DNA from: Nissolia schottii
Taxonomy: Eukaryota > Streptophyta > Magnoliopsida > Fabales > Fabaceae
Assembly (NCBI GenBank): GCA_003254905.1
Contig: QANU01103327.1
Span: 295,089 to 359,088 of the forward strand
Length of the DNA: 64,000 nucleotides
Direction of reading: 5' to 3'
Shown: positions 49,301 through 61,632 of the stretch, piece after piece
Numbering within the stretch: the first letter of the stretch is position 1
Layout of the letters: every line of letters starts with the position of its first letter
The notes under the pieces: generated by a model
Told to the model about the DNA's origin: nothing
What the model saw: only the letters and a program-made list of their open reading frames with translations
Database searches by the model: none
Position numbers and translations under genes: made by a program

Positions 49301-52300
49301 AAAATGATGAATAATGAGAATCGAGAGAGAAGGAACGCAATAAACTCTTCTATGAATATTATTGAATGATGATAATTACACTATGAGAAGCAAAACTCAT
49401 TATACAGGAAAAGCCACAGCCAAATAATAACAACAAAGCTAAAGAAATAACAGGAATAACAAACTGATATAGTAACAACTAATAACTAGTAGTAATAGGA
49501 ATTGTTTTATCACTAATAACATAAATCGAAGTGTTTGGTTCTACTCTGCAAAATAAGATTGGCTGCATGCAGAACAACACTTAACACAGTAAATGGTGGG
49601 AGGAGAAGGCAAAGGTATGTGAAACAGTGGTTTCTCACGTGCCTATAGGATAAATACTTTCTCTTACTAAATTTTTTTATTTTTAATAATTTTAGAACTA
49701 AATTTATTGAATTTTATCATTATTTCATGATCTAATATGACATATTAATGTGTAATATAGTCTAATGTAATAAATTAATTCTTTACAATGCAATATTTGT
49801 ATAGAGGTGTTTTATAAGCTCAAATAGTTCACAAATCTCTAAACCTTTTATAAGTTGGTACTTTTAATAATTTGACTGATGAAATGTTTGTCAAGATCAT
49901 ATCAAACATGAAATGATGACGAAATTAAATGAATTTAGTTCTAAAAATTGTCAAAAAAAAAATTAGTAGAAGAGTGTATTTACCCTATCAGACACGTGAG
50001 AAACCACCGTGTGAAACTCATTAAAAAGAGATTGGATCCAAGTAAGTTCAGCAACTGCTGCTGCATGCTGATGAGAGGCATCCGTATCAGGATTCCAACA
50101 AGGATCTATAGTGGTTGCAGGTATAGCAATGTAAAACTTGGGATTGTGACAATTAGATGAACGAGGCGGTGGAATGGAGTTTGATCTTATAGCCATGCCA
50201 CCATGTAATGATCTTGTTGATACCATTCTGTGTAACTCTTAAGATTTGATCCATTCAGTTTCATCGGCATATGTAGAGAATCGAGAAGGAACCTTGCCCT
50301 TAATGAGATGATCTTCAAGATTGTGTCCCTTGAGCGAAGCCAAGGCGAGGTTTTTTCATAGCAAGATGTATTAGAGTGTCACATTTCTTAGAGATAAGGT
50401 TTAGATAAACTTTATTTTGTGAATATTATTAAATAATAATAATAATGATGATGGCACAAAGAAAAATACAACCTTTTATATATAGGTAACCCCAAAGCTA
50501 GATAACAACAAAGCTAAAAAAAAGAAAAAAAACCTGATACAAAAATAATTAACTAGTAGTTATAGATCATGTTTTATCACTACACTCTACATTCACATTT
50601 GTAATCCTTTTTTATGCTTACACTTTTAATCCTTTAAAATTTATCTTTTCAATAGGCAAAGCGAGAAGAATTGCTTCAATATGTCCAAGGTGCAATTTCG
50701 GGGCTAAAAGTAAATGTTGATCTCATGAGGTTATTGAAAAACATATCTTTATTGATGCTTGTTTGACCTTGAGATGTGATTTTTCTACATGATAATATCT
50801 TGTTTGAAATTGACTTTCGAATATGCTTAGGTTATGCTTTGTCTCTTACTTACCATTGCTTAATATAGCATGCATAGACATAGAACATGTTTTCTTTGCT
50901 CAATGTTTGTTCATACATAATTAACTAGAAAAATAAATTCTTATTTGAAATACTCTAGTACTGGAGTTTGCGGCAATGTATTTGGTTAAATGGGTTAGAG
51001 ATGACTATTTAATTAAAAAAAAACCACATAAAAGGGTCCTCAACTCCTCATTAATTATTTACAAATTAATTCGTATTAATTATTATATATTTACCTTTTC
51101 TTGATGTGTTTGCTAAGCCATAAACAAGTAGCTAGTGCTCCTTCAACATATTGTGGTATCCTACATTGAAATCAAGCATTTAGAGAAGTCTAAATTCTAT
51201 AACAAAGAGGCAGTTCAGCTATTTGTACACTACAAAAATTAACAAATTGTGTACACTATGTAAAGAAACAAACATTACAAAATAAAGAAACAAATATTAT
51301 CAAACACATAAATGGGTGATACTAAACACACGTGTGTTCATGCACGCACAAAAACTTATAAACAAACATTATCAAATGAGCAATATTAAATACATGTGTG
51401 TCCATGCACACATAAATGTTCTGTAACAATGTTTGTTTTTCTGTTTTGTAATATTTATTTCTCTGTATGGGTGTACACAATGTGTAAATTTGTTGGGTGT
51501 ACAAATAGTATTTATGATAAAGAGGAAATAACCAATCTGGTCCTAACATATTTATTTTAACATCAATTTAGTTTTAAAATTTTAAATTTAACATCAATTT
51601 ACTCTGATCATCAAATTTCACTAATTTTGCTCACATAACAATCGACCAAACTAGTGTCAAAATGAAAATGTTATGACCATATTGGTTGTTCACTCACGAA
51701 TGAATTAAAGGATTCGAAAGTTTCAACTGATGCATGATGTATACTATTATGTTAAAGGATTTTTTTTTCATTTCCATGGATATTGGCATTAAGAGTAAAT
51801 CTATTATTCTTTTCTCTGTTGTGTTTGATACATTGTCCACTTTCAGAATAGAAGATGAAGCCTCCAGCCTGAAGGAAAAAATTGAAAAGATCAAGACAAG
51901 CAATCCAAATGAAAATTTTATAAATTCGCCTAAAGAGACAACTTTTGTAGCAGCAGAGGTAAGCTTTTTTTTATGTGTTGGTGTAATGATACATTAAAAG
52001 AACATATACATGCCCATTTTCATACACATGCATATATATATATGTGTGTGTGTGTGTGTGGTGACATTCTGTGGTGGTAGAGCACAATGCCATTTGATAT
52101 TGATGTAGGTGTTTTTGGTTCTTAAAATTTTTTATAAAGGTTTCAATTTATGTGTGCATATTTATATTAATATGAGCTTTCCTTTCCGCCTTAACTTTTT
52201 TACCTCCTCATTAAGATATTAATTTCTCTACTTGTCCTCTTGTTTTTGTTGTTGTTCATCCAATATGAAAGGAAATTGAGTGAAAGATGTGTATTGTGTA

Positions 52301-53219
52301 TTCAAGCCTTGATCCATATTCCCCGTTTAGGAAAGCAATGTATCTATGTGTTCAACCTTCAAACAAGTACTAGTTTGTGTATGTGTATATGTTTTGTAGG
52401 ATGGTTTCAACCTACTTTGATTCTAGTTGATGTCTGGCATTTAAATTCTGTTTTCAACCTAATTCCTATCAATCCTTTGTTTATTGAAATTCAACTTGTT
52501 ACAAAAAAATATACAAAATTAATAAGAATTCACATAAAACTAAGAGAATGAGCCATGCAAATACACAGAAAAGTTATTTGTTAAAAATCACTGAACCTAA
52601 ACCAAACTTGTATGGACTTTCATTTTTCTAAAGAGAAATTAGAAGCGAGAAAAGATGTACAGGATGTTTAGCATTCACTAAATGTTGTAAAGTACAAATG
52701 CCATATTAAGAAATTAAAGTGAAGCATTTATTGTAATAATGATGTCATATGCATTGTTATCTTACAAACTCATTCTGGATTTTTTGCTTCTATTTCTTAG
52801 TTCATGTTATAAAGAATTTAAGGCAGGATTAGTTTAAAAATATTAGTTACATAGTTTCTAATGTCCTTGACTTGCTATATGTTACACATGGTTGTTTAAT
52901 TTTTCATTATAACATTACAATTCCTATCTAGTGATACCTTCATGTCTTATTTGTCTTGCTAACTAAATGAATTTTCTAGATGATGCCTTGGATGTTTACA
53001 ACACAAGTATGTCTTATGCAGATCATTTAGGCACTTGTTAATGAATTAAAAATCATATATGTACATTTTTATGTTAGTGACAATTAAAGAATTTTGGGTA
53101 CATTTCAGACTCTTGATGAAGCTTTGGTACAAATTCAAATGTGTTGTAAGTTGGAGGAACTCTTGCTGAAAAAGAAATACATTACCTATGGTGATTCTCC
53201 ACAACTTCATGCTGAAAAG
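46390..53219 (+). CDS. Conserved plant coiled-coil protein, unknown function (5' 301 codons only)
   Basis: Eight exons join in consistent phase: 46390-46539, 46930-47139, 47689-47784, 47946-47998, 48186-48282, 50656-50729, 51847-51958 and 53109-53219 (903 nt, no stop). The protein starts [16 protein letters not shown]. Conserved-looking blocks are [59 protein letters not shown] and [19 protein letters not shown]. Heptad-like stretches ([23 protein letters not shown]) suggest coiled coils. I recall similar plant proteins that continue with a long Lys/Glu coiled coil, but no name or function. A donor (AAG/GTCTTG) follows exon 8, so at least one more exon is expected. None is seen before the transposon stack from about 53.5 kb, so the gene either continues beyond 64000 across a very large intron or has been truncated. 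Confidence 0.8.
47215..47555. repeat. Intron repeat, copy 1 (partner 49680-50005)
   Basis: The blocks TTTCATGATCTAATAT.ACAT, AAGCTCAAATA.T.C.CAAA, and CACGTGAGAAA.CACC recur in the same order at 49680-50005, within a later intron of the same gene. The copies are clearly diverged. It is possibly an unidentified transposon or MITE; no terminal repeats were recognised. Confidence 0.65.
49290..50580 (-). mobile_element. Decayed copia element with two short LTR-like ends, in an intron
   Basis: Two similar segments (about 49300-49515 and 50385-50580) share CTTTATT..GTGAATATTATT, AGATAACAACAAAGCTAAA and TAACTAGTAGTTATAG..GTTTTATCAC-type blocks, as degenerate LTRs would. Between them, about 50226-49963 on the minus strand reads [24 protein letters not shown], which resembles the copia RNase H segment. 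Intron-repeat copy 2 (49680-50005) overlaps this interval. Confidence 0.5.
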
Positions 53220-53499
53220 GTCTTGCACACTGATTTTTTATACTTTTTATTTTGTTCTCTTACTCTCGAACTGTCTTACATTCTTAAGTTGTTGTTTCTT
53301 CAAGCTTCTATCTTGTGGCTTCATAATATGGTTAATGAGTTTAATTCTTCTATAATTTGTATAGTTTTTGGTTTCTCATTTATTCACATAAACAGAGATT
53401 ATAGCACTATCCCTGCACTTTTCAAGAACTTTTTGAGTCCATGTTATTAAAAGGAGCTAATCACACTGACCTTCCTTGAGATTTTATGAAATTACGCTC
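53220..53499. other. Intron after exon 8 of the coiled-coil gene
   Basis: This begins with the GTCTTG donor of exon 8. Nothing coding is seen before the outer copia element. Confidence 0.5.
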
Positions 53500-54486
53500 T
53501 CCTCCTATCAGAACTTGGATAAAAATGAGAGAAAAATGATCTAATTCTATTCATCATCGCTAACTGAGTTTATATATAGTGTAGAGATTGATGAGTAACT
53601 CTCTAACTAACTCTATATAAGCTAACTAACTTGGAACTATAACTAACTAATCATTGTGGTGGATAACTAACTAACCGCAATAAATAACTTTACAGTAACT
53701 AAGTTTTTATCAGAGAGAGCATTGATCATGACTCTCATGAACCCCCTCAAGTTGGAAAGAACAGATCAAGCATTCCTAACTTGGACACTAATGAATTGAA
53801 ATGAGACGCAGAGAGGGGTCTGGTAAGAAGGTCTTCATTTGATCCGAAGAGGGGACATGGATGAGCATTAGTAGGCTAGATTGCACACGATCCCTCATGA
53901 AGTGGCAATCAATATCAATATGCTTTGTGCGCTCATGTAGGCTAGGATTCGAAGCAATATTCATAGCAAAAACATTGTCATAGAGAAACTTCACTGTGTT
54001 AACCGAGATATGCAAATCCTTGAGCAATTGGATCAACCAAATGACTTCACTTGCAGTGCTGGCCATGACATGGTACTCAGCCTCGATGGACGATCGTGTG
54101 CAGTGTTTTGTTTCTTAGATTTCTAGGGAACCAGAGAATTTCCAAGAAACATGCAAAAGTCCAAGGTTGACTTCCTGGAACCAATGCAATTTCCCCATCC
54201 ATCAATAAATGTTGATAAATGCAGACTTCTAGTAGATGAGAATAATAGACCTTTGCCTAGACTCCCTTTAAGAAACCGAAGTAGATGAAGTGCAACTTGA
54301 AGACCAGTATCCCGTGGTTGAGCAAAAAATTGACTCAACTTCTTGACATCAAAGGTGATGTCTGGTCTGGAAATTTGAAGGTAAGAAAGTCTCCTTATCA
54401 GTCTTCGATACACAGTAGCAACATCAAGTAGTTTACTAGAGCTTTAAATTGGGATCCACGGGCCAAGCAACAAGTTTAGACGCTAA

Positions 54487-55118
54487 TGTTGGGAGTCCCT
54501 CCGTAATTTATGGTAGACCATGACCAATGAATCTTGGTAGATGATCCATTGAATACATTCAATGATGGCCATTCCAAAGTCTTGGAATTATTCCTTGATT
54601 CTTGAAGACTATGAAGTTCAATCTAGAAAGTTGAAGATAACGCTCTTTCAAGGTGTCTTGAAAATGTGACAAGCATTAATTATCCATTATCTATTTATGA
54701 AGAAACCTTTCTCCCCTTCACTATAAAAAGGGAACTTGTGAGAAAGAGAACAGGAAAATATGAGAAGAGCAACATAGAGAGTATGTGAGAGAATTGATAG
54801 CCACCATAGAGTGAGACTGAAAATCCTAGTGAGAAGCTAGAAAGACAGTGTACTCCATCCTAGTTGGGTGAGATTAAGTATTATCCTCATAGTGTGAGAG
54901 AAAACAAATATTGTAATCCTACTTTCATAGTGGAGATATTTTCTGGACTAGGTCCAGTCGGTTTTTACTTCTCAAGTTGAGGAGGTTTTCCCACTGTTAT
55001 AAATTCTCAGTGTCAATCTTCTATTTTTGCTCTAAATTCTTTTGTCTGCTTATTGCTCCCGCAAGTGCCTAATTTTGCATCTACACAAGAAGGAGAATTT
55101 GTTCTGATATCACTACCA
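54487..55118 (+). repeat. 5' LTR of the inner copia element
   Basis: 632 bp, TG...CA, with a TATA box (CACTATAAAAAGGG) at about 54723. The corresponding TATA in the 3' LTR is at about 62207, which places both insertions of the 3' LTR in U3. Confidence 0.9.
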
Positions 55119-58100
55119 TTGATATCAGAGCCTGGTTATGATACAAGATGGAAGGAGTCATTACTGATGGAGACATGTTCAAGTTGACAACAGACAGCTA
55201 CTCCTATTTTTGAAGCCCATGATGGAGGATCACTTATATTGTAAGGATATGCACGAGCCCATTTCTTGCAAAGATAAGCCAGAAGGTAAGAGTGACAAAG
55301 ATTAGGAACTTTCAAATCGAAAAACTGTTGCAATGATTCGAAAGTATATTGATAGAAGTTTGTTTGAGCATGTGTCCGCATACACAAATGCTTATGAGTT
55401 GTGGTCAAAACTTGAATCTATGATTCAAAAGAAAACTCTAAGAAATAAAGCATCTCTTGTCAGAAGGCTGGTGAAACTTGACTACAGGGATGATCATAAG
55501 CACTTGAATTCATTCAGGGGTCTTTTCAATCAATTGACAAAGATAGATATGAAGATTGATGATGAGTTGCAAGCACATCTGCTACTCAGTTCGTTGCCTG
55601 AAAGTTAGGACAAATTGGTGGTCACGCTCAAGAACTCATGCACAGATGGCAAGGTCCCAATGGACACTATTTCAGACAATCTGTTGAATGAAGAATGCAG
55701 AAGGAAAGAAAGAAATATAACTTTTCAATCTGAAGCAAATGTTATAGAGAGACGAGGAAGAAGTGAAATCCGTGAGAGGAATGAATCCCGTGGAAGAAGC
55801 AAAAGCAAAGCCAAAGGCCGTTCTCAATCTCGCACAAGAACAATAATATGCTATTACTGTAGCAAAGAAGGACATAAGAGATCTGAATGCAGGTTTCTAA
55901 AGAGAGATCAGAAAGCTGGAACTGTTATCCAGACTTAGTTGATCCAAAGAATAAGGGTTGTACTCCAACCACCGCCGTCATTATAGACGATGATGTTTTT
56001 CTCATTGGAGACGACAATTACCTAAATGTTGCATATGGTGATTGCTCTTGGATCGTTGACTTTGGTGCCTCTTTCCATGTAAGTCCACATGAAGATTTCT
56101 TTTCAAATTATAAGAAAGGTGATTTTGGTATTGTGAAAATGGGAAACCATGTTACAAGCAAAATTGCAGGTATTGGTGATATTGTGTTACTAACAGACAC
56201 AGGAAACAAGCTTGTACTAAAGGAAGTGAGGCACGTCCCATACGTCTCAACCTTGATGTTGGTTATATATGGCACTTTGATGCTGGAAAGTGGAAACTAG
56301 CAAAAGGGAACCTAGTCATTGCTAGAGGTTCAAAGGAAGGATCCTTATACATTATGCAAGGAAGAATTTTTTCTGGAGAAGCAAACGTTGCTATAGACTC
56401 CAAAGAACTTTGGCACATACGATTGGGACATATGAGTGAGAGAGCATTCCAGATGCTTTCCAAAAACCACTTACCAAGTATAAAAGGTAAATCTTGGAAT
56501 CTTGTACTGATTGCATTTATGGTAAACAATGCAGGGTTAGTTTTCAGAGACCAAACGATCCCTCAAGGAGACAGGAAGTACTTGAACTTGTGCATACAGA
56601 TGTCTGCGCACCATCTTAAAAATCTCTTGGTGGAGCCTATTACTTTGTCACATTCATTGATGATCACTCGAGAAGAGTATGGGTGTACTTGCTAAAAACT
56701 AAAGATCAGGTACTGTCAGCATTCAAAGAATTCCATGCTCTAGTGGAGCGGGAGACTGAAAAAAAGCTGAAGTGTCTGAAAGCCGACAATGGTGGAGAGT
56801 ACCATCTTTTGAAGCCTATTGCAAGGCGTATGGCATCAGACTGGTGAAGACACTGCCAAAGACTCCTCAACTGAATGTAGTTGCTGAAAGGATGAACCGT
56901 ACGATTGAAGAGAAGGTCAGATGCATGTTACAAGAGTTTAACCTCTACAAGTCTTTCTAGGGTGAAGCAGTAAAGACTACAGTCGATCTCATAAACCTGA
57001 CACCTTCATGACCTCTAGATGGAGTGATTCTAGAGGAAGTATGGTTCAAGAAGAAGGCATCATTCAACCATCTAAGAGTATTCGGATGCAAAGCCTTAAT
57101 TTGTTCACATTCCAAAGGATGAAAGAAAGAAGCTAGATGTTAAGACCAAGGAGTGCATATACCTTGGGCCCCCAAAGGATGAATTTGGGTACAGACTGTG
57201 GGATACTATAAACAAGAAATTTGTGAGAAGCGGAGATGTTGTGTTCTTTAAGGATCAGACGATTAGGGATATTCAAAAGAAAAATCAGTTCAAGTCCAAA
57301 GTTCCCATTGATTCAGGGGGAGAGATTCCTCAACAGACAGATCTTGTTCTCCCAATTCCTAACCTGACTAATGATCAACTAGCTGAGAATCAGATAATGC
57401 CAGGCCCAGAGATACATCAAGAACCTGAGCCATTAGAGCAACAAATGCAAGTTGAATTAAGGCGCCTCGGAAGAAGCAGAAAGTCATCATCAAAGTATCC
57501 TAAAGAAGATTATATTACTTTGACAGACAATGGTGAACCTCAAAACTTCTCCGAGGCTATGGAGTCAATTGAGAAAGGAGAGTGGATCAAAGCTATGGAA
57601 GAAGAGATGAGCTCTTTACATGAGAACCATACTTATGATCTGGTAGAGCTACCCAAAGGAAGAAAAGCCTTGAAAAACAAATGGGTGTAAAGGCTTAAAA
57701 CTGAAGAAGGAAGCTCGAGACCAAGGTACAAAGCTCGTATTGTTGTGAAAGGATGCAATCAAAAGAAAGGAGTTGATTTTGATGAGATATTCTCACCGGT
57801 AGTAAAGTATTCTTCCATAAGAGTAGCATTGGGTCTAGCAGCTAAGCTAGACTTAGAAGTTGAACAACTTGATGTCAAAACGACTTTTATACTCCGAGAC
57901 ATCAAAGAAGAAATTTATATGGAGCAGCCAGAAGGCTATGAAGAACCAGACAAAGAACACTTAGTGTGTCGTCTAAAGAAGAGTTTTTACGGTCTGAAAG
58001 AAGCACCCAGACAGTGGTACAAGAAGTTCGAATCCTTCATGACCAAGCACAATTTCAAGAAGACAACTAGTGACCATTGTGTGTTCATCAAGAGGTATGA

Positions 58101-59118
58101 AGATGGAAACTTTATAATCCTACTATTATATGTTGATGATATGTTAATCATTGGATAAGATAAATCCAAGATTGCTGATTTGAAGGACGCTTTAAGCAAG
58201 TCTTTTGCCATGAAAGACTTAGGTCTTTCAAAGCAAATCCTTGGGATGAAGGTGATCAGAGATCATTCCAAGAAGTTGATATGGCTATCACAAGAGAAGT
58301 ACATTGAGAAAGTTCTCAAAAGATTCAAAATGGATAAGGCAAAACCTTTGAGTGTTCCACTTGCTAAACATTTCAAGCTAAGCACAATGCAATGTCCGAC
58401 TAGTGAAGAAGAAAGGAATGAAATGAGCAGAGTGCCTTATTCTTCTGTGGTAGGGAGCCTAATGTACGCCATGATTTGCACAAGACCAGATATTGTCCAT
58501 GCAGTTGGTGTTGTGAGTAGGTTCTTGTCCAATCCTGGCAAAGAGCACTAGAATGCAGTGAAATGGATATTGAGATATTTGAGGGGAACTACCAAAAAAT
58601 GTTTATGTTTTGGTAATGAAGATCCTGTGTTGGTATGATACACAGATGCAGACATGGCTGGAGATGTAGATTCCAGAAAATCCACATCAAGGTATCTAAC
58701 TACTTTTGCGAGGGAGTTGTATCTTGGCAATCCAAGTTACAAAGATGTGTTGCTTTATCAACAACTGAGGCAGAGTACATTGCCATATCTGAAGCTGGCA
58801 AAGAGATAAAATATATGAAAAACCTCCTACATGAATTGAGTCGTGATCAAGAAAGATATGTTCTTCACTGTGACAACCAAAGTGCAATCCATCTAGCTAA
58901 GAATCCTACATTTCATTCTCGAACGAAGAGCATTGATTATTGTTATCATTGGATACGAACGCTTTGGAGGATGGTGAGTTGCAGCTAGAGAAGATTCATA
59001 CAGATAACAACTGGTCCGACATGTTGACCAAGGCAGTTTCAATTAAGAAGTTAACGGCCTGTTGCACGGGAGTTGGATTAATGATACCCCTCAATTAAAA
59101 GTCAGGAAGAGGGAGATT
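55119..59118 (+). pseudogene. Broken gag-pol of the inner copia element
   Basis: Pieces in order across several frames: gag (about 55333-55920; AYELWSKLESMIQKKTLRNK, an in-frame TAG at 55606-55608, and a CCHC knuckle CYYCSKEGHKRSEC); protease (about 56047, WIVDFGASFHVSPHEDFF, where the catalytic D-S/T-G has become DFG); gag-pre-integrase (ELWHIRLGHMSERAFQML); integrase (about 56670-56960; LKADNGGEY, NVVAERMNRTIEEKVRCML); reverse transcriptase (about 57540-58160; YKARIVVKGCNQKKGVDFDE, YGLKEAPRQWYKKF, LLLYVDDMLIIG) with continuation to 58551; RNase H (about 58750-58960; LSTTEAEYIAISEAGKEIKY, DNQSAIHLAKNP, HSRTKSIDYCYHWIR). Several stops and frameshifts show that it cannot make a working polyprotein. 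Confidence 0.9.
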
Positions 59119-59132
59119 TGTTGGGAGTCCCT

Positions 59133-61470
59133 ACGGACTGGGCCATAAAGGCCCATCCTATGCCACCTTCAAGATCCGGACCCAAAGTCCGCGGACCGGT
59201 CCAATTCGCCTGGCCACTTTTGAGCCCTCGAACGGTTCCGAGATCCTCTCCTCCCGCCTTTTCGGGCTCAATGGCTCCGAGATCCTCTCCTCCTACCTTC
59301 GCGGGCTTAACAACTCCAAGATATTCTCCCACCACCATGACACGCGGACACGAGATGTTCTCCCACCACCGCAACATGCGGAAAGACCTCAACCACCCCA
59401 ACTATATAATAACCCATACCCTAGATATGAAAGATCATCTAATTATCACTCACTAAACTCCCTTAAACCCTTGCTTACTTGAGCGTTGGAGTGTTTGCAG
59501 GTACCCACCGCAACGCGATTCCAGAGACCTTACCAGAGAGACCTTGAAGCTCCAAGATCCAGAGAGTGGACCGAGGTGCATACTTCAGAACAATGGCGCC
59601 GTCTATGGGGCTTTTACGGCATCCCACATCTTTCTTTTGGACCTTGAAGCATTCACGATCACCACCATGCCCCCGAAGAACGTCAGGAAGACATACCGAG
59701 TGGTCAAGTCTAGGGACTCCCAATGATCTGCGCCCGTAGACTCCCCGATGGTTCCGTCCCAAGTATCGCAAACATCACAAGCATCACCTGCACTAACCAC
59801 CCCACCAATTGTTGTCGTCCCTCCCCCTCCGCTTAGCCCACCGCGAGAACGCCAACAATTGGTCCAGAATGATCTACCTCCTCCACCGGCCCTGGCTGAC
59901 GTAGTCAGGACCCAAGCTGCAAAAACCGCCGGGTTGGAAGCGGCCCTAAACCAGTTGACAAGGATGGACGAGGAGCGGAGACAAAAAGAGCTTCGCGAAG
60001 CCGCGGAGAAAGCAGAGAAAGACGTCAACCAGAGACAAAGGTGCAGAAACCCTGACTCAAAACATCACTTTGACTATCTTAACTGCAATGATGGCCGGAG
60101 CCAAGAGATCCATGACAGAGAAGAAGAATTTGTCTGTCGAGAAAGATTCGCAGAAGCAATTCCAACCACAGAAAGAATCCGCCAGAGGAAGAGATAACCA
60201 TCCCTTCACCGACGAGATTCTCAACGCCATTCCCCGCAAGGGTTTCGGCCACCAACCGACATAGAAGCGTACGATGACACCTCAGACCCTCGAAGGCATC
60301 TATGCCGTCGTATGCTTCCATGTCAGTTGGTGGTCGAAACCCTTGCGGGGGAATGGCGTTGAGAATCTCGTCGGTGAAGGGATGGTTATCTCTTCCTCTG
60401 GCTCTCCTGTGGTTGACGCGGATTCTTTCCGTGGTTGGAATTGCTTATGCGGATCTTTCTCGGTAGACAAATTCTTCATCTCTGTCATGGATCTCTTGGC
60501 TCCGGCCATCATTGCGGTTAAGACCGTCAAAGTGGCGTTGTGAGTTGGGGTTTCCGCGCCTTTGTCTCTGGTCGACGTCTTGCTTTGCTTCCTCCGTGGC
60601 TTCGCGGAGCTCTTTTTGTCTCCGCTCCTCTTCCATCCTTGTCAGCTGGTTCAGGGCCGCTTACAACCAGGCGATTTTTTCAGCTTAGGTCCTGACTACG
60701 TCAGCTAGGGCCGGTGGAGGAGGTAGATCATTCCGGACCGATTGTTGGCGTTCTCGCGGTGGGCTACGCGGAGGGGAAAGGATGGCAGCAATAAGTGGGG
60801 TGGTTAGTGTAGGTGATGCTTGTGATGTTTGCGGTACCTGGGACGGAATCGTCGGGGAGTCTGCAGGCGCAGATCCTCGGGTGTCCCTGGAATTGACCAC
60901 TCGGTATGTCTTCCTGACGTTCTTCGGGGTTATGGTGGTGATGGTGAATGCTTTAGCGTCCAAAAGAAAGATGTGGGATGCCGTAAAAGAGTTCTCCCCA
61001 CAGACGGTGCCAATGTTCCGAAGTATGCACCTCGGTCCACTCTCTGGATCCTGGAGCTTCAAGGTCTCTGGTGAGGTCTCTGGACTCGCGTCGCGGTGAC
61101 TACCTGCAAACACTCTAACGCTCAAGTAAGCAAGGGTTTAAGGGAGTTTAGTGAGTGATAATTAGATGATCTTTCATACCTGGGGTATGGGTTATTATAT
61201 AGTTGGGGTGGTTGAGGTATTTCCACATGTTGCGGTGGTAGGAGAACATCTCGTGTCCGCGTGTCACGATGGTGGGAGAATATCTCAGGGCCGTTAAGCC
61301 CGAGAAGGTGGGAGGAGAAGATCTCGGAGCGTTGAGCCTGAGAAGGCAGGAGGAGAGGATCTCGGAACCGTTCGAGGGCTGGAGAGTGGCCAGGCGAATT
61401 GGGCCGGTCCGCGGACTTTGGGTCCGGATCTTGGAGGTAGCATAGGATGGGCCTTTATAGCCCAGTCCGT
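59133..61470. mobile_element. 2.34-kb inverted repeat of two opposed gypsy LTR-gag segments
   Basis: The left arm (59133-60274) and right arm (60308-61470) are reverse complements over about 1.15 kb, with a 33-bp spacer. Each arm starts at the outside with a gypsy LTR (ACGGACTGGGC..ATAAAGGCCC; TATA-like ACTATATAATAACCC), then a TGGCGCCGTCT-type primer-binding region (left) or TGGCACCGTCTGTGG (right), then the start of gag (PKNVRKTYRVV; PPPPALADVVRTQ; EERRQKELREA), ending near DEILNAIPRKGF and the start of the retrotransposon gag domain. Gag points inward in both arms. The gag type and primer site suggest a Tat/Ogre-like gypsy; that is inference. Single-base differences between the arms include frame-breaking stops. 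Confidence 0.85.
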
Positions 61471-61632
61471 AACAGAAGACCATGACCAATGAATTTTGGT
61501 AGATGATCCATTGAATACATTCAATGATGGCCATTCCAAAGTCTTGGAGTTATTCCTTGATTCTTGAAGACTATGAAGTTCAATATAGAAAGTTGAAGAT
61601 AGCTTTTTCAAGGTATCTTGAAAATGTGACAA

